Assembly (NCBI GenBank): GCA_905372035.1
Contig: CAJPNN010000038.1
Span: forward strand, 1 to 16,243
Length of the DNA: 16,243 nt
Source: Bacillota bacterium
GTDB taxonomy: Bacteria; Bacillota; Clostridia; Peptostreptococcales; Anaerovoracaceae
Direction: 5' to 3'
This document shows, in pieces, positions 1 to 7,157 of this stretch (position 1 is its first letter; each line of letters starts with the position of its first letter). The position numbers and the translations under genes are program-made. The notes under the pieces are model-generated. The model ran no database searches. It saw only the letters and a list, made by a program, of their open reading frames with translations, and was not told where the DNA came from.

Positions 1-602
1 GGCTTAAGCCGATATTTATTATAATTATTTTTACTTTTATTTTGAATCTGTTTATGATAAAAGGCGGAGATGTTCTTTGGGAATGGAAGATCTTTGAGAT
101 TACCGAGGGTGGAGTGTATAGAGCCTGCTTTATGGCGATAAGATTGATTTATCTTATAATAGGTTCATCACTTTTGACTTTTACCACCAAGCCTGTAAAT
201 CTTACTGACGGTATAGAAAAGCTTTTGAAACCGCTTAACAGGATAAAAGTTCCCGCACATGAACTTGCCATGATGATGACGATAGCACTTAGGTTTATTC
301 CCACGCTTCTTGAGGAGACGGATAAGATAATGAAGGCTCAGCAGGCCAGATGTGCGGATTTTGAGACGGGGAATATTCTTGTAAGGGCAAAGAAGATGAT
401 TCCCATATTGGTACCGCTTTTTATAAGTGCTTTCAGAATAGCTATAGAACTGGCGATGGCTATGGAAGCGAGGTGCTATAGAGGCGGGGGTAACAGAACA
501 AAGATGAATGAAAACAGATTTATGAGGACGGATGTTTTTGCGAGTATAATTATGCTTTTGTTTACATCTGCTTTGATTGTGTTGCGGTTTATGCAATTTT
601 AA
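1..602 (+). CDS. ecfT: ECF transporter transmembrane coupling protein EcfT, 5' end cut off by the window
   Basis: EcfT is the membrane subunit that links the two ATPases of an energy-coupling-factor importer to interchangeable vitamin-binding S proteins. The reading frame is already open at base 3 and ends at TAA 600-602, giving 199 visible residues. The family is usually about 260-270 residues, so roughly 65 N-terminal residues lie outside the window, and the TTG at 42 is not the true start. Hydrophobic stretches occur at the visible N terminus, around visible residues 44-58, 132-150 and at the C terminus. Two family hallmark Ala-Arg-X motifs are present, ARC at bases 345-353 and ARC at about 468-476; in known structures this pair of cytoplasmic helices contacts the ATPases. 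An ALRFIPTLLEE segment before the first motif is also typical. The ATPase genes usually lie directly upstream and would be expected just outside this window. No convincing terminator follows the gene. Confidence 0.9.
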   Translation, partial: LKPIFIIIIFTFILNLFMIKGGDVLWEWKIFEITEGGVYRACFMAIRLIYLIIGSSLLTFTTKPVNLTDGIEKLLKPLNRIKVPAHELAMMMTIALRFIPTLLEETDKIMKAQQARCADFETGNILVRAKKMIPILVPLFISAFRIAIELAMAMEARCYRGGGNRTKMNENRFMRTDVFASIIMLLFTSALIVLRFMQF

Positions 603-680
603 TTTCATTCGTTCCGCAATTTAAACGGAAAAAAACCTTATTTGTCCTGTTGCTTCCCGGAATTTTATGGGAAAAAGCTG

Positions 681-708
681 TTGATTATATTGCTATACTT
701 TGTATAAA
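681..708 (+). promoter_or_regulatory. Candidate sigma-A promoter for the L,D-transpeptidase/trmB unit
   Basis: TTGATT (681-686) and TATAAA (703-708) are separated by 16 bp, with a TG directly before the -10 box. This predicts a start near 715 and a leader of about 50 nt before the ATG at 764. It is the best match in the 161-bp gap after ecfT. Read-through from ecfT cannot be excluded, because the only hairpins in the gap (TTCCG/CGGAA at about 610-629 and TTCCC/GGGAA near 655-675) have short stems and no T tract. Confidence 0.5.
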
Positions 709-763
709 TTATTATTCTTATATGTTATAGTTATAGAAAGTCGTTTTATTTTATAGGTGGAGT

Positions 764-2098
764 ATGAAAAAAGATAAAAAAAAGATAGTGTTGATTTTTA
801 TGATAGTGGCGGCACTGGGAATTCCGATGACGACATTCGGATTTAAGATTGTGAGAGGGAGCGAAAGTCCCGGTCTAAAGGGTGACAGCAATTTTAACAA
901 CGGTAACGGTCGAACCGGAGAGAAAGCTGAAAATAACGATAGCAGGGATAGAGGTAATAAAAACGATAAATGCGGGCGTAAAAAAAACTTGCCGACAGAA
1001 CCGACTTTCAGTGAAAACATCATGTATGATAAATATAAGATTGCTGATAATTATGTTGTTGTTAAAAATCGGGGAACGAGGTTATATTCAAGAGCCGATT
1101 ATAATTCTCAGAGAACGGGATGGGCAAATTCGGGAGTGAAAATCCCGTGTGAATGGACACAAACAGGATGGTATAAGGTTTCTGGTGAGTACTCGGGTCG
1201 CAATTATAACGGCTTTATAGCGGCGGAGCATGCCGATTTTCACAGATTCAGAATAGATGACATGAAAGCAAGAGTAAGAGATTTATATAAGACGGACAGA
1301 GAGGGAGAATTGTTTGCTGTTGATAACTATAACAGCAGATACGGAAAGGCGCCGTTATGGAACGGTAAGACGGTGGATGCTTTGGGAAATCAGCGTGGAG
1401 GCAGTGTCGCCATGTATGTTTCAAAGCCTGAGATCGAAGTTGACGGTGATGAACGTGTTAAAGTGGTGGACAATACGGATTTTATGTATGTTTCCGACGG
1501 TACCCTTGTAAAAAAACTCAAGCGGGGGAAATATTTCAGTAAGGTTTGCATAGTTGAGAGCAGCAGAGAGGGATATATTCAGAATATGTACCTCGATAAG
1601 TATGGAGAGTTTGACGAGATTTCCCTTGTTGCCGTCATTGATACGGCGAATCAAAATGAGGCTGTTTTTAAAAGAGAGGGGAATAACTGGGAACTTATTT
1701 CAAAGACGCTTTGTACTACCGGAAAGGAAGGAGTTTATTCGGTACCGACGGCTCCCGGAGTTTACGGAATGGTTCAAAAGAAGCCAAGCCTGTTTTATTT
1801 AAAAGACGGAACCAATGAATTGGAAGGCTATGCACCGTATGCACTCAGATTTAACGGAGGAGCATATATTCACGGAATTCCCGTAAATTATATATTCCCT
1901 ATGATTCCCGATCCGCTCGACCCCACAAAAACGATCAAAGATCTTTCCACGAGGATAGATCCGGGGCACAGAGAGTTTTCAAGATCTGTAGGAACGATTC
2001 CTCTTTCACATAAATGCGTGAGGAATTATACATCGCATGCAAAATTTTTGTATGATATATTTGAAGACAATAAAGGTGCGGTAATAGTTATAAATTGA
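764..2098 (+). CDS. Secreted L,D-transpeptidase (YkuD family) with SH3-like region
   Basis: L,D-transpeptidases make 3-3 cross-links in peptidoglycan, or attach proteins to it, outside the membrane. The 444-residue product starts with a lysine-rich end and a hydrophobic signal or anchor (about residues 8-26), then a low-complexity Asn/Gly/Lys/Asp stretch (about 37-75). An SH3b-like region follows (about 92-158), then a middle region of unclear fold, and a C-terminal YkuD domain from about residue 287. Catalytic-motif residues are H370-G371 and S415-H416-K417-C418-V419-R420-N421, with C418 the presumed nucleophile. Two things are unusual: the family SHGC motif reads SHKC here, and 44 residues separate H370 from S415 where 14-17 is usual. 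The start ATG has AGGTGGAG at 755-762. The stop TGA overlaps an ATG of the next frame, suggesting co-transcription with trmB. The family call is firm; activity and exact role are inferred. Confidence 0.85.
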   Translation: MKKDKKKIVLIFMIVAALGIPMTTFGFKIVRGSESPGLKGDSNFNNGNGRTGEKAENNDSRDRGNKNDKCGRKKNLPTEPTFSENIMYDKYKIADNYVVVKNRGTRLYSRADYNSQRTGWANSGVKIPCEWTQTGWYKVSGEYSGRNYNGFIAAEHADFHRFRIDDMKARVRDLYKTDREGELFAVDNYNSRYGKAPLWNGKTVDALGNQRGGSVAMYVSKPEIEVDGDERVKVVDNTDFMYVSDGTLVKKLKRGKYFSKVCIVESSREGYIQNMYLDKYGEFDEISLVAVIDTANQNEAVFKREGNNWELISKTLCTTGKEGVYSVPTAPGVYGMVQKKPSLFYLKDGTNELEGYAPYALRFNGGAYIHGIPVNYIFPMIPDPLDPTKTIKDLSTRIDPGHREFSRSVGTIPLSHKCVRNYTSHAKFLYDIFEDNKGAVIVIN

Positions 2099-2124
2099 TG
2101 GAAGTTTCACATAGGGTGGTAATT

Positions 2125-2778
2125 TTGAGACAGAAAAGAGTTAAGAATCAAGAAGAAAAGCTTGCGAAAGTAAGCTATTTGCTGGAGGGAAATCCTTTTG
2201 AAAACATGGGACGATGGAATGAAGCGTTTTCAAATCGGAACGATATATATCTTGAAATCGGCTGTGGAAAAGGGAAATTTATAATAAGCCATGCCAAGGA
2301 AGAGCAGGATAAAAATTTTATCGCTATAGAGGGGCAACAGGGAGTTTTGCTGAGAGCTTTGGAAAAGCTAGAGGAGGAAAGAAAGGAAAATGATCTGAAA
2401 AACCTGATTTTCATAGACAAATATATAGAGGACATACGGGATATGTTCAAGGAAAACGAAATTGCAGGGATATACTTAAACTTCAGCGATCCGTGGCCGA
2501 AGAGCAGACATGCGAAAAGGAGACTCACACACAGCAGGTTTTTGGAAGGATATGAGAGTATATTGAAGCGTGGAGGTTTCATAGAATTTAAAACGGACAA
2601 TCCCATACTGTGGGATTTTTCGGTGGATGAACTTGAAGGATCACCGTTTAAGATAATTGAGAAAACGGAAGACTTGCATAAGAGCGTCTTTTCATCAAGG
2701 AACTTTACAACGGAGTATGAAGATAAATACAGACTGCTTTATAAGAAAATATACTATTTGAAAGCGGTTAAGGAGTAG
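2125..2778 (+). CDS. trmB: tRNA (guanine-N7-)-methyltransferase TrmB
   Basis: TrmB transfers a methyl group from S-adenosylmethionine to N7 of G46 in the variable loop of tRNAs, in the cytoplasm. Motifs counted from the chosen start: the SAM-binding loop EIGCGKG (44-50), the family signature YLNFSDPWPKSRHAKRR (117-133), FKTDN (155-159) and TEYEDKY (196-202). The length of 217 residues matches the family, which is usually about 210-220. The start was set at TTG 2125 because AGGGTGG (2113-2119) lies 5 nt upstream and the protein then opens with MRQ, like the MR-x-R start of known TrmB proteins. The frame is also open to ATG 2098, which overlaps the upstream TGA but has no good ribosome-binding site; that start would add nine residues. 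The gene is the second in a two-gene unit with the L,D-transpeptidase, a pairing with no obvious functional link. Confidence 0.93.
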   Translation: MRQKRVKNQEEKLAKVSYLLEGNPFENMGRWNEAFSNRNDIYLEIGCGKGKFIISHAKEEQDKNFIAIEGQQGVLLRALEKLEEERKENDLKNLIFIDKYIEDIRDMFKENEIAGIYLNFSDPWPKSRHAKRRLTHSRFLEGYESILKRGGFIEFKTDNPILWDFSVDELEGSPFKIIEKTEDLHKSVFSSRNFTTEYEDKYRLLYKKIYYLKAVKE

Positions 2779-2828
2779 CATCTTTTTACTTTTTATAAAT
2801 TTATTTTGCCCATAATAAAAATAATAAA

Positions 2829-2858
2829 ACTGACCGCCTCCTACCGGGGGCGGTCAGT
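2829..2858 (-). terminator. Rho-independent terminator for the minus-strand S8 protease gene
   Basis: ACTGACCGCC (2829-2838) pairs perfectly with GGCGGTCAGT (2849-2858), and the stem can extend inward towards a TACC loop. Read on the minus strand the stem is followed by a T-rich run (the complement of the A-rich 2809-2828), as expected for an intrinsic terminator about 65 nt past the protease stop. On the plus strand the tail is not T-rich, so it would end trmB transcripts less well. Confidence 0.8.
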
Positions 2859-2883
2859 TAGTTGTCCAAAGGACCGTTCAGTC

Positions 2884-2899
2884 TACGGTCTATACCGTA
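2884..2899 (+). terminator. Weak hairpin, possible terminator for trmB
   Basis: TACGGT (2884-2889) and ACCGTA (2894-2899) form a 6-bp stem with a CTAT loop, followed on the plus strand by a T-rich stretch (2900-2920). It is about 105 nt past the trmB stop and could back up the larger hairpin for plus-strand transcripts. The stem is short, so the call is tentative. Confidence 0.3.
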
Positions 2900-2922
2900 T
2901 ATTTCTATATTTCGATTTTATA

Positions 2923-5900
2923 TTACTTTTTATCCGTTTTATCTGTCAGAGTAAGAAGCTTTGAAAGTATCTGCGCCATCTCTCCCCTTGATGAATTGCT
3001 CAGAGGATCGAATATATTGCCCGGTTTTCCGTTTATGAGACCGCATGATTTTACTCGAGCCACGGAATTTGCTGCATATGAGCTTATCTTAGATGAATCT
3101 TTAAATAATGCGGAACTGTTTACGGCAGGCAGATTTATTTTTTCGACATTCAGATATCTGTCAATCATAGTTGCCATGTCTTGTCTTGTTATGTTCATGT
3201 TGGGGCCGAAATATCCGTTTCCGAGACCCTTAACGATACCCTTGCCGCTTGCCCATGAAACCGCATCGCGGAAACTGTCAGTCTTGCTTACATCCTTGAA
3301 AGTATCCTTATATTCAGGAGCTTTATCTCTGCTCATATTGTAGAGCCACAATACAAGATCCGCACGGGAGAGCTTTGTGTTCGGTTCAAACAGCTTGTCA
3401 GTTTTCCCTGTAACGATCCCTTTGCTGCTGAGCAGTTTTATAGCGGGAGCGGCCCAGTGCTTTTCTATGTCCACAAAAGGACCTGTAGAAGCGGGAACAG
3501 GTTTAACTATCGGATTTCCGGGTGAAGGATCTTGAGGTGTTCCCGGTGAAGGAGTAGGGCTCGGTCCCGGTCCCGGTGTAGGACCCGGCCCAGGAGACGG
3601 CCCGGGTCCAGGTGAAGGGGTATTGTTACCTGACGGATCAGGCGAAGGCCCTTCAGTATCTTTTTCCGCGGTCTTTGAAATATCTACGGCATCACTTATA
3701 AAAATATTGTCCGCATAGTCTATCAAGGCAACTTTTACATTACTTTTATTTATAAGTTTAGGAGTTGCCAAATCAAAATCCAGCCTTATCTCTTTTCCTT
3801 TTTCACCTATGGTTATCGCAGTTTCGGGAACAAGTTTCTGATCGGCTGTTACAAGCTTGTCACTCACAACCGAGGAGTCTAAAAGCATTATTCCCTGTAA
3901 GAAGTGATTGTCTTTTATATAAGTTCTGAGAACTTTTTTTCCGTCATCTCTCTGAACGATTTTAGTTTTTAAGAGTTCGGGTTTTTGGCTGTCGATTTCT
4001 ATATTGTAATCGAGAGATTCCGTACCGCCTCCTATTTTTTCGACAGTTATAGTATATTTGTATACACCGTCTGCAAGATCGTTTATCTTTTTGAGCCAGT
4101 TACCGGGATCAAATGCGGGTCTTACAGACATATGACCGGAGTCATAGTAACTTTTACGAACTGAATCCTTACTCTTTTGATATATGACGGTGTCATCCTT
4201 TTTTAAAGCACAGGTCAGTTTTTGTACATTTCTGAGAAGTCCGATCGATGTTGCAAACTCGTCGAGATCGGCTTTTATTTCATTTTTGCTTATCGAAATC
4301 TTGTTTCTGTCATAAGATCCGGTGGAACCTTTTTTAAGAAAACCGTTATACCCCAATATATGTAGAGGACGATACTCCGAACCGGACGAATATTTTACAT
4401 AACCTAAGAATGTTGCGAAAATAGCGGGAGCCTCTCCGGAATATATATCTTTATCGAGTACGGGAGCCTTGTTCCAACTGCCGTAGAACCCGAGGAACGG
4501 TATCGAAAGAGGAACCTGATTTTCAATATCTTTAGGCTTCAGTCTGATGAAACCGTCGACATATATACCGTTAGGGAATTTCTCAAGGGCGGATTTCCCC
4601 TTATCTGTAAGAGAAAGTGTAAATTTTATCGTCTGTTCGCCGTTCGGCTCAAGCGATATATCAGGTATAGCCGATATGCTGTACTCGTCGCTCGATAAAA
4701 CTCTCGGTGATTGTGCAATGTAATCTTTGCCGTCTACGGAAACGATATCTTCCGTCATAACAACGGGTTCCGCCGTAAATGACTGTTTTGCCGAATCAAA
4801 GCTCTTAACTTTGAATGAGAGTTCCCATGTTCCGCTTGCACTCTCGCCAATTTCCATCTTAGGGCGTGTCTGTGAAGAGCCTTCTATTATCACTTTGCTT
4901 TTCAGTGCAGAGGCAAGGTTTATAAGTCCTGCGCCCTGTTTCCTAGGAGAATAATAATTTCCGTTTTCATCCTTTTGAGGAACGGCGGTGGACATCATAA
5001 ACTGTTCTATTCTTGAAGTTCTTTCACTCTCAGGTATTGCCGAGGCAAAGTCTTTGGAAATGCGAGCTTTTATCAGGGATACGGCAGCCGCTATATGCGG
5101 AGATGCCATGGACGTTCCGCTTAAAGTTCTGTAGCCGTCTCTTAGATAAGCGGAATATATATTTCCGCCGGGAGCCGTGATCTCAGGCTTTATTTTCAGA
5201 TCCGGTGTTGTCCCCCAGGATGAAAAATCGCTCATGCGTCCTCCGAACTCGTCTTGTATATCTGCGAAAAATGACGGAGATACGGTAAGTTTTTTATCCG
5301 GGCTGTTAAGCATGAACGCTCCCATAGATTTGCTTATAGCCGCTGACGGGATAAGATTTTTTGTGTACATCTTTAAGAGCTCTCCCGGTGAATGGTCATA
5401 AACCAACATGGCTATTGCACCGTTTTTGTGTGCGATCTCTTCTTTTTGTGCAAAAGTTAGAGGTTCGTCTCCTATATATCCCCCTCTTTCAACTAAAGCC
5501 ACTTTTCCGTGAAGATCTTTACCTTTGTAGTTATCTTCCGTTCCGATACCTACGGGGACATACTCGACAGGATCTTCGCCTATCAGATATAACTTGTCCA
5601 TTGCCGCATCGGAAGCATCCAGATACGGTATCTTTTTATCGCCTACCATAAGATAGTATGATTTCACCGATATGTTGTTTATGCTTGCTACGGAAAGAGA
5701 AGCCTCATATGTGGAAGGAGATGCAACCACTCCGTTTTCAGGGTTTTCAACAAGAGGTCTGTCGTTGTTTTTTCTTGAATGGTAGGAGGATGAATAGTCG
5801 TTTCCGGCAGCTACTATAAGGTTGATTCCCGACATTTTAACTTTATCATAAACCGAATTTGTGGCGGCTTCGGCATCCTTTGAGAATCCCGCGGTGCTGC

Positions 5901-6858
5901 CCAAGCTCATGTTTATCGAGTCTACCCCGAGAGCCACGGCATCATCAAGAGCCTTAAGAATTGCATTATCACCGGCACCTTCGGATTTATTGGAGAAAAC
6001 TTTCATGATCACGAGCTGACATTCGGGTGCTATTCCCGTTATGCCGTCAGCTGTTCCGGTGTTTCCTCCGATGATTCCGGCTACGTGCTGTCCGTGACCT
6101 TCGGTAGGTGTCGTATCGGAATCCGAATCGGCATAGTCAAACGCAAAAGGAACCTTAGGATTTTTATAAACACTGTCTACATTTATTTTCCCTACATGCA
6201 TATTTTGTGCCGCAATTATGTTTTTAAGTTTGTCTTTAGTGATTTTGCCGCTTAAAGGGTAACTTCCGTTAAAAGCCGGATGATTTGTATCAAGCCCCGT
6301 GTCTATTACTGCGACCGCACTGCCGCTTCCGTCATAACCCATATCTTTCGCATACGTACTTCCTATATAAGGACCGCTGTGATTTACCATGGGTATGATT
6401 TCGCTGACAGGTTTTACGGAATACCAGATTCTTTCGATAAATGCAGTTTTTACCCCAGGAAGATTTTTGATTTTTGTCAAATCACTCTTCTTGGCTTTAA
6501 TACTGAATCCGGACATTACATTTTTATATCTGCTTTCGATTTCATTTCCGGTTATCATCTCAGCCGATTTCACGGCCTTATTTTGAGCCGCCAAAACGGC
6601 GTTGGCGGTCTGTCGCCCTTTCGCTGAATTTGCAAACGTATCGAAACTCTGAGATTCTCCCAAAGTGCGATATTGCGAAATCAGCGGTTTGTTATCCAGT
6701 TCGACTATTATCGTTACTTCCTCATCGTCTTTAGCACCATGTGAGATCTGTCCCGCATACGATGTTTGAGGAACGGTAAAAGTTAAAAGCAGAGCAAGGA
6801 TAATTGTAAAAGAAACAGCTTTAAATATCCTGCCGCTGCATATGATTTTGTAATTCAT
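2923..6858 (-). CDS. Cell-surface subtilisin-like serine protease (S8, lactocepin/C5a-peptidase type) with three SLH domains
   Basis: A 1311-residue exported protease expected to cleave proteins or peptides at the cell surface. Visible in order: a signal peptide (about 1-36, ending SYA); an inhibitor-I9-like propeptide (about 46-145); the S8 catalytic domain with D186 (AVIDTGLD), H255 (GHGQHVAG), oxyanion N353 (AAGND) and S583 (GTSMASP); and a PA domain inserted at about 405-530. After this come an Fn3-like domain of the C5a-peptidase type (about 655-800, ending in an FLGFYGSW motif), further beta-rich sequence, a Pro/Gly/Ser linker (about 1070-1118) and three SLH domains (from residue 1128) that should bind the secondary cell-wall polymer. 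All catalytic residues are present, so the enzyme looks active. AGGAGG lies 5 nt before the ATG. It is divergent from the giant adhesin gene and has its own promoter and terminator. The substrate cannot be told from sequence. Streptococcal relatives are LPXTG-anchored; here SLH domains take that place. Confidence 0.93.
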   Translation of the reverse strand: MNYKIICSGRIFKAVSFTIILALLLTFTVPQTSYAGQISHGAKDDEEVTIIVELDNKPLISQYRTLGESQSFDTFANSAKGRQTANAVLAAQNKAVKSAEMITGNEIESRYKNVMSGFSIKAKKSDLTKIKNLPGVKTAFIERIWYSVKPVSEIIPMVNHSGPYIGSTYAKDMGYDGSGSAVAVIDTGLDTNHPAFNGSYPLSGKITKDKLKNIIAAQNMHVGKINVDSVYKNPKVPFAFDYADSDSDTTPTEGHGQHVAGIIGGNTGTADGITGIAPECQLVIMKVFSNKSEGAGDNAILKALDDAVALGVDSINMSLGSTAGFSKDAEAATNSVYDKVKMSGINLIVAAGNDYSSSYHSRKNNDRPLVENPENGVVASPSTYEASLSVASINNISVKSYYLMVGDKKIPYLDASDAAMDKLYLIGEDPVEYVPVGIGTEDNYKGKDLHGKVALVERGGYIGDEPLTFAQKEEIAHKNGAIAMLVYDHSPGELLKMYTKNLIPSAAISKSMGAFMLNSPDKKLTVSPSFFADIQDEFGGRMSDFSSWGTTPDLKIKPEITAPGGNIYSAYLRDGYRTLSGTSMASPHIAAAVSLIKARISKDFASAIPESERTSRIEQFMMSTAVPQKDENGNYYSPRKQGAGLINLASALKSKVIIEGSSQTRPKMEIGESASGTWELSFKVKSFDSAKQSFTAEPVVMTEDIVSVDGKDYIAQSPRVLSSDEYSISAIPDISLEPNGEQTIKFTLSLTDKGKSALEKFPNGIYVDGFIRLKPKDIENQVPLSIPFLGFYGSWNKAPVLDKDIYSGEAPAIFATFLGYVKYSSGSEYRPLHILGYNGFLKKGSTGSYDRNKISISKNEIKADLDEFATSIGLLRNVQKLTCALKKDDTVIYQKSKDSVRKSYYDSGHMSVRPAFDPGNWLKKINDLADGVYKYTITVEKIGGGTESLDYNIEIDSQKPELLKTKIVQRDDGKKVLRTYIKDNHFLQGIMLLDSSVVSDKLVTADQKLVPETAITIGEKGKEIRLDFDLATPKLINKSNVKVALIDYADNIFISDAVDISKTAEKDTEGPSPDPSGNNTPSPGPGPSPGPGPTPGPGPSPTPSPGTPQDPSPGNPIVKPVPASTGPFVDIEKHWAAPAIKLLSSKGIVTGKTDKLFEPNTKLSRADLVLWLYNMSRDKAPEYKDTFKDVSKTDSFRDAVSWASGKGIVKGLGNGYFGPNMNITRQDMATMIDRYLNVEKINLPAVNSSALFKDSSKISSYAANSVARVKSCGLINGKPGNIFDPLSNSSRGEMAQILSKLLTLTDKTDKK

Positions 6859-6956
6859 TTAAACCTCCTAAAAAATATGAAATTAGAATTTGAATTAAGT
6901 AAATAAGTAAAAAAAATACAAAAAATAAGCTTAAACTAACTCGAAATATGAATATG

Positions 6957-6985
6957 ATTATACCACTCGGATGTATAAAAAACAA
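6957..6985 (-). promoter_or_regulatory. Sigma-A promoter of the S8 protease gene
   Basis: Reading the minus strand, TTGTTT (complement of 6980-6985) and a perfect TATAAT (complement of 6957-6962) are 17 bp apart, with a TGn extension before the -10 box. The start would fall near 6950, giving an AT-rich leader of about 90 nt. Confidence 0.75.
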
Positions 6986-7024
6986 CACTTAAACAACATG
7001 GTATATATTTACATTTAAAAGAAA

Positions 7025-7054
7025 TTGACAAGATGTGTTAGCAGGTGCTAACAT
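7025..7054 (+). promoter_or_regulatory. Sigma-A promoter of the giant adhesin gene
   Basis: A consensus TTGACA (7025-7030) is followed after 18 bp by TAACAT (7049-7054), a four-of-six -10 box with a TGC extension (7046-7048). Transcription would start near 7061. The spacer and most of the -10 box are covered by an 18-bp palindrome, so the promoter is probably repressible. Confidence 0.6.
7036..7053. promoter_or_regulatory. Operator-like palindrome over the adhesin promoter
   Basis: TGTTAGCAGGTGCTAACA has two perfect 8-bp arms around a central GG. It lies inside the spacer and -10 element of the adhesin promoter, the usual place for a repressor site. The core TTAGC-N4-GCTAA loosely resembles sites of MarR/SlyA-type regulators and one arm resembles part of CIRCE, but it matches neither well, so no regulator is assigned. 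Confidence 0.6.
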
Positions 7055-7124
7055 TAAATTATATTAATCTACTCGAAATATTTATACTGCGATTGCAGAG
7101 AAAAATCATGTAGAAAGGAGTGTA

Positions 7125-7157
7125 TTGACATATTTATATACAATATGTCAAATATGA
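7125..7157 (+). CDS. Putative 10-codon leader peptide ahead of the adhesin gene
   Basis: The strong ribosome-binding sequence AGAAAGGAG (7112-7120) lies 4 nt before a TTG at 7125. That TTG opens a frame encoding MTYLYTICQI and ends at TGA 7155-7157. The stop overlaps an ATG at 7154, the fourth codon of the adhesin frame, in an ATGA arrangement. Neither adhesin ATG (7145 or 7154) has a Shine-Dalgarno sequence of its own. The layout suggests that the adhesin is translated by coupling to this short frame. The alternative is initiation at the in-frame ATT at 7124, which is rare. Confidence 0.4.
   Translation: MTYLYTICQI

Larger units (their letters stand above)
6939..7081. repeat. 11-bp direct repeat ACTCGAAATAT in the divergent control region
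   Basis: Identical copies lie at 6939-6949 and 7071-7081, 132 bp apart and in the same orientation. The left copy is at the predicted start of the protease transcript; the right one is about 10-20 bp past the predicted start of the adhesin transcript. They could be shared binding sites for one regulator, but in such AT-rich DNA a chance match is possible. Confidence 0.4.

Noticed and set aside
42..44. TTG as the start of ecfT
   Set aside because: The frame is open upstream to the edge of the window and the product would lack about 80 N-terminal residues of the family, so the gene is simply cut by the window.
603..680. Terminator after ecfT
   Set aside because: Only short 5-bp stems (TTCCG/CGGAA, TTCCC/GGGAA) followed by A-rich, not T-rich, sequence on the coding strand.
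2098..2100. ATG overlapping the transpeptidase stop as the start of trmB
   Set aside because: It has no ribosome-binding site and would add nine residues not typical of TrmB. TTG 2125 has a good site and gives the usual MRxR-like N terminus. It remains a possible alternative.
7036..7053. Palindrome as a CIRCE element (HrcA site)
   Set aside because: CIRCE is TTAGCACTC-N9-GAGTGCTAA. Here the arms are TGTTAGCA with a 2-bp gap, and no chaperone gene follows.
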